Shown here piece after piece: positions 46,934 to 51,116 of a stretch of DNA of 51,116 nucleotides. Origin of the DNA: Dehalococcoidia bacterium (GTDB lineage: Bacteria > Chloroflexota > Dehalococcoidia > DSTF01 > WHTK01); assembly GCA_009377745.1 (NCBI GenBank), contig WHTK01000023.1:1796-52911 (forward strand). The letters are read 5' to 3'. Position numbers and translations under genes: made by a program. A model generated the notes under the pieces. That model ran no database searches. It saw only the letters and a program-made list of their open reading frames with translations, and was not told where the DNA came from. Within the stretch, counting starts at the first letter, position 1, and each line of letters starts with the position of its first letter.

Positions 46934-47827
46934 CTACCGCGCTGCGAAGACCTTCTCCGGCCGCCACCGCGTCTCGTTTGCTGCGATCACTGCCAAGAAG
47001 TCGCCTCCAACGCTGTAGGCGCGGCATAGCTCCCCCTCAGGAGCCGTAGCGCCCGCCAACTCCAGCATCTGCCCCCGGGAGAGCCTCAGCGCGTTCGCCT
47101 GGCCCAGGATCGCCGCGCGCCAGTGCAGCAGCACCTCGTCCGGCGCGAACAGCCGCTCCTGCCAGACCCCGGCCTCGATCTCGCGCGTCAGGTCGTCAAC
47201 GCTCACGGCGTCCTCGATCCGGAAGGAGCCCACCCGCGTCCGTACTAGCCCGGCCAGCGAGCCGCCGACGCTAAGCCTGGCGCCGATATCGTGCGCCAGC
47301 GACCTGACGTAGAAGCCCTTGCTGCAATCGATCACGACTTCCAACATCGGCGCTTCGTAGGACGTTATGTCGAGACGGTCGACACGCACCCGGCGCGGCT
47401 CCACCACGACCGCCTCACCGCGGCGCGCCAGCTTGTAAAGCGGCACACCCTGACGCTTGATCGCGCTATAGGCCGGCGGCGTCTGCTCGATCTCACCGCG
47501 AAACTCCGGCAACGCTGCCTCAATGGCGTCTCGTGTCACGCCAGAGACATCGGCTTCTGCCGTGACTGCGCCTTCGAGGTCGTAGGTGTCGGTCTCGATG
47601 CCGAGCTGGATACGCGCACGATAGGTCTTGGTGGCATCAACCAGGTACTCGGTCAGCCGCGTGGCCTGGCCCAGCAGCAGCGGCAATACGCCGGTCGCTG
47701 CCGGGTCCAGCGTCCCGGCATGGCCGACGCGCTTAACGCCGGTGCGCTTACGGATCACGTTGACGGCGTCGAAGGAGGTCCAGTCGGCGGGCTTATCGAC
47801 GTTGAGGATGCCGGAGAGCGGCGTCAC
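46934..47827 (-). CDS. truB: tRNA pseudouridine(55) synthase
   Basis: A 297-residue TruB, which makes pseudouridine 55 in the T loop. GILNVDKPADWTSFDAV begins the family core, and the catalytic Asp is in GHAGTLDPAATGVLPL (about residue 41). PPAYSAIKRQGVPLYKLARRG and GFYVRSLAHDIG follow, and a C-terminal PUA-like part ends the protein. I choose GTG 47827, which overlaps the preceding stop as GTGA and gives MTPLSGILNVDKP. A GTG eight codons upstream (47851) is possible. It continues the infB-rbfA-truB operon after an inserted dinB-like gene. Confidence 0.94.
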   Translation of the reverse strand: MTPLSGILNVDKPADWTSFDAVNVIRKRTGVKRVGHAGTLDPAATGVLPLLLGQATRLTEYLVDATKTYRARIQLGIETDTYDLEGAVTAEADVSGVTRDAIEAALPEFRGEIEQTPPAYSAIKRQGVPLYKLARRGEAVVVEPRRVRVDRLDITSYEAPMLEVVIDCSKGFYVRSLAHDIGARLSVGGSLAGLVRTRVGSFRIEDAVSVDDLTREIEAGVWQERLFAPDEVLLHWRAAILGQANALRLSRGQMLELAGATAPEGELCRAYSVGGDFLAVIAANETRWRPEKVFAAR

Positions 47828-48330
47828 AGAAGGTCGAGACCCCAGGTCCACCCATCGATTGCGGGATTGCCCATCCGCGACCGCACGGTGACGATCTCGC
47901 CAATGTGAATAAAGTGGTGAGAAGCGATGCGCAGGATCGCATAGCGCAGAGGGAGGCCGGACCCGCGGAGATAGGCAAGCGAACCGGTATACGGGATGAC
48001 GAGATCGAGGTTGGAGGCCGTTAGGCCATCGAGGTAGGCGTGTGCAAGGGCGCGAACGTCGTTTACGCTGGCCATCATCGTCGGCCAGTCTTCGAAGGTG
48101 CCATCGCCACCGGTGCGAAAGCGGTCGCTGCTCATTAGCGGATGCGGCGGCAGGCCCTGAAAGCGGCTGTTTAGCCAGGAATCGATCTGGTTAGTGATGT
48201 GGCCGACAGTCCAGGCAACGCTGCTGCCATCGTCGTAAACGGTAGTGGCTTCGGCGGCAGAGAGGCCATCAAGCGCTTGATCGAGGTCGCTCCATGCCTG
48301 GTAGAGATAGCGGACGAGCGGCTCGGCCAT
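47824..48330 (-). CDS. DinB/YfiT-family four-helix protein
   Basis: A 168-residue DinB-superfamily protein. The helix that begins YLYQAWSDLDQALDGLSAAE and the conserved WTVGHITNQIDSW (first metal His) are present, and SHHFIHIGEIVTVRSRM carries the other two metal-type histidines. This is the pattern of metal-binding DinB-like hydrolases and thiol transferases. The ATG 48330 lies ten bases after the rbfA stop, and a longer frame would read into rbfA. The end overlaps truB by four bases. Its presence between rbfA and truB is unusual. Confidence 0.87.
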   Translation of the reverse strand: MAEPLVRYLYQAWSDLDQALDGLSAAEATTVYDDGSSVAWTVGHITNQIDSWLNSRFQGLPPHPLMSSDRFRTGGDGTFEDWPTMMASVNDVRALAHAYLDGLTASNLDLVIPYTGSLAYLRGSGLPLRYAILRIASHHFIHIGEIVTVRSRMGNPAIDGWTWGLDLL

Positions 48331-48340
48331 CCCCGCGTGG

Positions 48341-48730
48341 CTACTCCTGCTTCGCGACCGGCGGCGCGGCAGCCGAGGACGTCTGGTCGTCGCGCAGCGC
48401 CTGGTCGATGCGCGCCAGAACTTGCGCTGCCTCCTCAATCGACGTGTCGAGCTTGAACACCAGGAACGGGATGCGCCGCATCTGGATCCGGGACTTTAGC
48501 TCTCGATGGAAGAAGGAGGCCGCCGCGTTGAGCGCCCGCAGCGCGTCGGTTTGTTCAGCCGGCGGCTGCATGATGCTGACAAAGACGCGCGCGTTGTAGA
48601 GGTCGGGTGTTACCTCAACCTTGGTGATCGAGATCAAGCCGCCGAGGCGCGGGTCGTTCACCTCGCGCAGCAGGAGATCGCTGAGCTCTTCGCGGATCAG
48701 GTCGTTGACTCGCTCCGTTCGCCGTGACAT
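48341..48730 (-). CDS. rbfA: 30S ribosome-binding factor RbfA
   Basis: A 129-residue KH-fold protein required for late 30S maturation at the 5' end of 16S rRNA. RRTERVNDLIREELSDLLL opens it. VNDPRLGGLISITKVEVTPDLYNARVFVSI and LKSRIQMRRIPFLVFKLDTSIEEA are family blocks, each quoted here only as landmarks near residues 25 and 85. GGGGGTGAC precedes the ATG. It begins 31 bases after infB ends, in the conserved nusA-ylxR-infB-rbfA order. Confidence 0.95.
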   Translation of the reverse strand: MSRRTERVNDLIREELSDLLLREVNDPRLGGLISITKVEVTPDLYNARVFVSIMQPPAEQTDALRALNAAASFFHRELKSRIQMRRIPFLVFKLDTSIEEAAQVLARIDQALRDDQTSSAAAPPVAKQE

Positions 48731-48761
48731 ATGTCACCCCCACCAGCGCAGCTAGCTCCCC

Positions 48762-50540
48762 CTAGGTTTGTTGGGCCCGGTGGTAGAACTCGAAGATGTC
48801 GCCCTCCTTGACGTCGTTAAAGCCTTCGAGCTGGATACCACATTCGTAGCCGGACTGGACCTCGCGCACGTCCTCCGTGAAGCGCTTGAGGCTGGCGCAG
48901 CGCGTATCGGCGATCTTCTCGCCGTTGCGCATCACCCGGACAAGATCGGAACGGTGCAGGGTGCCGTCCAGCACCTGGCAGCCGGCGATGTTGCCCAGGC
49001 GGCTGATCTTGAAGATCTGGCGCACCTCGGCATGGCCGTTGATCACGTCGATGAACACGGGCTCCAGCATGCCCTTGATCGCCTTCTCCACGTCCTCGAT
49101 CAGGTTGTAGATGATGCTGTACTGGCGGATCTCCACCTTCTCGGACTCCGCGATCTTCTTGGCGCCGGCGTCCGGCTTGGCGTTGAAGCCGATGATGATC
49201 CCCTTGGACGCCACCGCCAGCATCGCGTCCGATTCGGTTATCGTGCCGGAGCCGGAGTGGATGATCTTGACCTGCACCTCTTCGTTGCTCAGGCGCTCCA
49301 ATGAGTGGCGGATCGGCTCAATCGATCCCTGGACGTCGGTCTTGAGGATGATGTTCAGGTCCTTGAGGATGCCGCTGTGGATCTCGCCGAACAGGCTATC
49401 GAGATTGACGGGGTGGGCCTCGCGCAGCAGCGCCGCGTCTCGCGCGCGCTTCAGAGTCTCCACGTCCGCCCTCGCGACCTTCTCGTCCTTCACTACCTCG
49501 AAGGTGTCGCCGGCCAGCGCGACTTCGTGCAGGCCCAGGACCTTGACAGGCATCGAAGGGCCGGCCGAGGTTATAGTACGGCCGCGCTCATCGAACATAG
49601 CCTTGATCTTGCCGGTCGCATTGCCGGCGACGAGTGCGTCGCCGGTGCGCAGAGTGCCCTTCTGCACCAGCAGAGTCGCGACCGGGCCCTGCTGGGTGGT
49701 CAGCTGAGCTTCGATCACGGCCCCGGCTGCCGGGCGGTCCGGGTTGGCCTTCAGGTCCTGGATCTCGGCTATCAGCAGGATGTTCTCCAGCAGGTCCGGG
49801 ATGCCCTCTCGCGTCCGCGCCGAGACATTCACGGCGGGCACGTCACCACCGTACTGCTCCACCAGCACCTCATACTGCGTGAGCTGCTGCAGTACCCGGC
49901 TCGGGTCGGCGCCCTCCAGGTCGATCTTGTTAACGGCGATGATGATCGGCACGCCGGCGGCGCGCGCGTGGTTCAACGCCTCGATTGTAGTCGGCATGAC
50001 GCCGTCGTCCGCCGCCACCACCAGCACGGCGATGTCCGTGACCTGGGAGCCGCGGGCGCGCATGGCCGTGAACGCCTCGTGGCCGGGCGTGTCGAGGAAG
50101 GTGATCTTCTCGCCGTTGACCTCGACCTGATAGGCGCCGATATGCTGGGTGATGCCGCCGGCCTCGGAAGCGGTGACGTTGGCCTCGCGGATCACGTCCA
50201 GGAGGCTTGTCTTGCCGTGGTCGACGTGGCCCAGGATGGTCACGACCGGCGGGCGCTTCTGAAGCGTCGCCGGGTCCTCTTCCTCGTCTACAGTCTCGCG
50301 GGTGACGCGCTCGACCAGCACTTCAGCCTTCTCGGCGGTGTCGCTCTCGCGCGGGTCGAAGCCGAAGTCCGTGGCTACGATCGCCGCGGTGTCAAAGTCG
50401 ATGACCTGGTTGATGCTCGCCATCACGCCGTTCTTCATCAGCTCTTTGATGATCTCCACGGCGGACACGCTAAGCAGGTCACCCAACTCCTTGACCGTTA
50501 GCGCTCGCGGCAGCTCTACAGCTTTGCTTTCCGTTACCAA
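48762..50540 (-). CDS. infB: Translation initiation factor IF-2 (short form)
   Basis: A 592-residue IF-2. After a short N-terminal IF2_N domain ([20 protein letters not shown]) comes the GTPase with [12 protein letters not shown] (about residue 107), [24 protein letters not shown] and VSARTREG. The beta-barrel and C-terminal tRNA-binding domains follow. The long charged N-terminal region seen in E. coli is missing, as is common in Chloroflexota. The start is TTG 50540 with GAGGG upstream. IF-2 places fMet-tRNA on the 30S subunit. Confidence 0.97.
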   Translation of the reverse strand: MVTESKAVELPRALTVKELGDLLSVSAVEIIKELMKNGVMASINQVIDFDTAAIVATDFGFDPRESDTAEKAEVLVERVTRETVDEEEDPATLQKRPPVVTILGHVDHGKTSLLDVIREANVTASEAGGITQHIGAYQVEVNGEKITFLDTPGHEAFTAMRARGSQVTDIAVLVVAADDGVMPTTIEALNHARAAGVPIIIAVNKIDLEGADPSRVLQQLTQYEVLVEQYGGDVPAVNVSARTREGIPDLLENILLIAEIQDLKANPDRPAAGAVIEAQLTTQQGPVATLLVQKGTLRTGDALVAGNATGKIKAMFDERGRTITSAGPSMPVKVLGLHEVALAGDTFEVVKDEKVARADVETLKRARDAALLREAHPVNLDSLFGEIHSGILKDLNIILKTDVQGSIEPIRHSLERLSNEEVQVKIIHSGSGTITESDAMLAVASKGIIIGFNAKPDAGAKKIAESEKVEIRQYSIIYNLIEDVEKAIKGMLEPVFIDVINGHAEVRQIFKISRLGNIAGCQVLDGTLHRSDLVRVMRNGEKIADTRCASLKRFTEDVREVQSGYECGIQLEGFNDVKEGDIFEFYHRAQQT

Positions 50541-50575
50541 TGTTCCCTCGTCTCTCTTCGTTCCCTGATTCTCAC

Positions 50576-50860
50576 TCAGATTGCTACAGCCTGCTCAAGC
50601 GTCGTCGCGAACTCGGCCAGCCTCAGCTTGTCGTCCGCGCTCAAGCTTGTGCGCAAGGCCGAGTCCAGCCGGCCCTTCTTCAGCACCAACTGCCAGCAGG
50701 AGGCCTGGGGACAGATGTAAGCCCCGCGGCCCGGCTTCTTCCCCGTCAGGTCTACTTCGACACTGCCGGCCGGCGTCCTTACGACGCGGACCAACTCCCG
50801 CTTGCCGCTGGTGGAGCGGCAAGCGACGCAGGTGCGCTGGGGTGGCTGACGCGTTTGCAC
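50576..50860 (-). CDS. ylxR: YlxR-family (DUF448) RNA-binding protein
   Basis: A 94-residue YlxR protein. RTCVACRSTSGKRELVRVVR, GRGAYICPQASCW and LVLKKGRLDSAL form the compact family core. The GTG start at 50860 lies eight bases after GGGAG, itself at the end of nusA. A much longer frame upstream overlaps the nusA tail and is not family-like. It lies between nusA and infB as in many bacteria. Proposed roles are RNA binding and regulation. Confidence 0.9.
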   Translation of the reverse strand: MQTRQPPQRTCVACRSTSGKRELVRVVRTPAGSVEVDLTGKKPGRGAYICPQASCWQLVLKKGRLDSALRTSLSADDKLRLAEFATTLEQAVAI

Positions 50861-50864
50861 TCGG

Positions 50865-51116
50865 TCATCTCCCGGTGTCGTCTGGGGTAGAGAAGAAGTC
50901 GAAGTCCTCGTCTTCCAACGCGGCCTCCAACTCCTGCTCGATCTCCTCGTCGATAGAGCGACGGCCACCGCCACGGCGAGCGGCCGCGGCGCGACGGGCT
51001 CGCGCCTGCTCCTCGGTCTCGCGTTCCTGGCCACGCCGCACAGGGCGGGCAGCCCGGCGGCCGCCTCCGGCCGTTGGCGCCGGGGCGGCGGGGCGCAGTA
51101 CCTCTTCGGCGAAGCG
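50865..51116 (-). CDS. nusA: Probable NusA C-terminal tail (partial)
   Basis: The frame enters from the right edge and ends at TGA 50865-50867. The visible 83 residues begin RFAEEVLRPAAPAP and consist of a basic, low-complexity stretch rich in Arg, Ala and Gly and an acidic end (EEIEQELEAALEDEDFDFF). No folded domain is visible. The identification rests on the conserved position directly upstream of ylxR-infB, where nusA is expected, and on acidic or charged NusA tails being common. The start lies outside the window. Confidence 0.7.
   Translation of the reverse strand, partial: RFAEEVLRPAAPAPTAGGGRRAARPVRRGQERETEEQARARRAAAARRGGGRRSIDEEIEQELEAALEDEDFDFFSTPDDTGR

Noticed and set aside
48331..48438. 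N-terminal extension of the DinB-like protein
   Set aside because: The added residues are an arginine-rich out-of-frame reading of rbfA. Family homology begins at the ATG at 48330.

Overview
The window is a GC-rich bacterial chromosome segment with tightly packed housekeeping genes and no rRNA, tRNA, CRISPR, phage or IS transposase gene that I can see. Several traits point to Chloroflexota, most likely a Dehalococcoidia-like lineage. These are a short IF2 without the long N-terminal extension, a shikimate kinase/3-dehydroquinate synthase fusion, the gene order of the aro cluster, and intergenic hairpin repeats of the TGTCATTGCGAG type. This assignment is inference, since no marker phylogeny was possible.

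Layout. 1-2217 (+): recR end, a DUF5678/retropepsin-like pair, recO and a HAD phosphatase. 2372-2803 (+): FmdB-type zinc ribbon with a clear terminator. 3021-6653 (-): metG, tatD and a polyprenyl synthase gene with a frameshift. 7215-9923 (+): class V aminotransferase and serA, a serine-synthesis pair bracketed by composite repeats. 10285-11025 (+): an unknown protein that appears to start at ATA. 11232-15634 (-): PhzF-like isomerase, two tandem histidine-phosphatase paralogues and relA/spoT. 15837-17803 (+): a small membrane protein and an alpha-oxoamine synthase starting at CTG. 18019-18885 (-): CAP-domain surface protein. 19136-21902 (+): two overlapping core-MetE-like genes, one without zinc ligands, then DUF429. 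21896-24160 (-): nucleotidyltransferase and mutL. 24214-27819 (+): subtilase, ferritin-like/VIT1 fusion and a secreted unknown. 27988-33665 (-): VOC protein, mutS, and a NuoF/NuoE pair. 33815-35900 (+): stand-alone Lrp ligand domain, moeA and an unknown.

35890-51116 (-) is one long co-directional block. In transcription order it runs nusA(end)-ylxR-infB-rbfA-dinB-truB-peptidylprolyl isomerase, then alaS-ruvX-mltG-aroE-unknown-aroC-vapB-vapC-aroKB-acyP. It joins translation initiation, ribosome maturation, tRNA modification and charging to cell-wall processing and the shikimate pathway. A VapBC-type toxin-antitoxin module sits between aroC and aroKB, with the toxin stop codon overlapping the aroKB start.

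The most unusual points are the zinc-less/zinc-bearing core-MetE pair, an alaS gene with an AT-richer central segment carrying an extra insertion, the toxin-antitoxin module inside the aro operon with a perfect 15-bp inverted repeat in the toxin gene, paired histidine phosphatases lacking the RHG arginine, a NuoF whose thioredoxin-like domain has lost its cysteines, octamer tandem repeats at the aroE start, and at least five families of hairpin-forming intergenic repeats.
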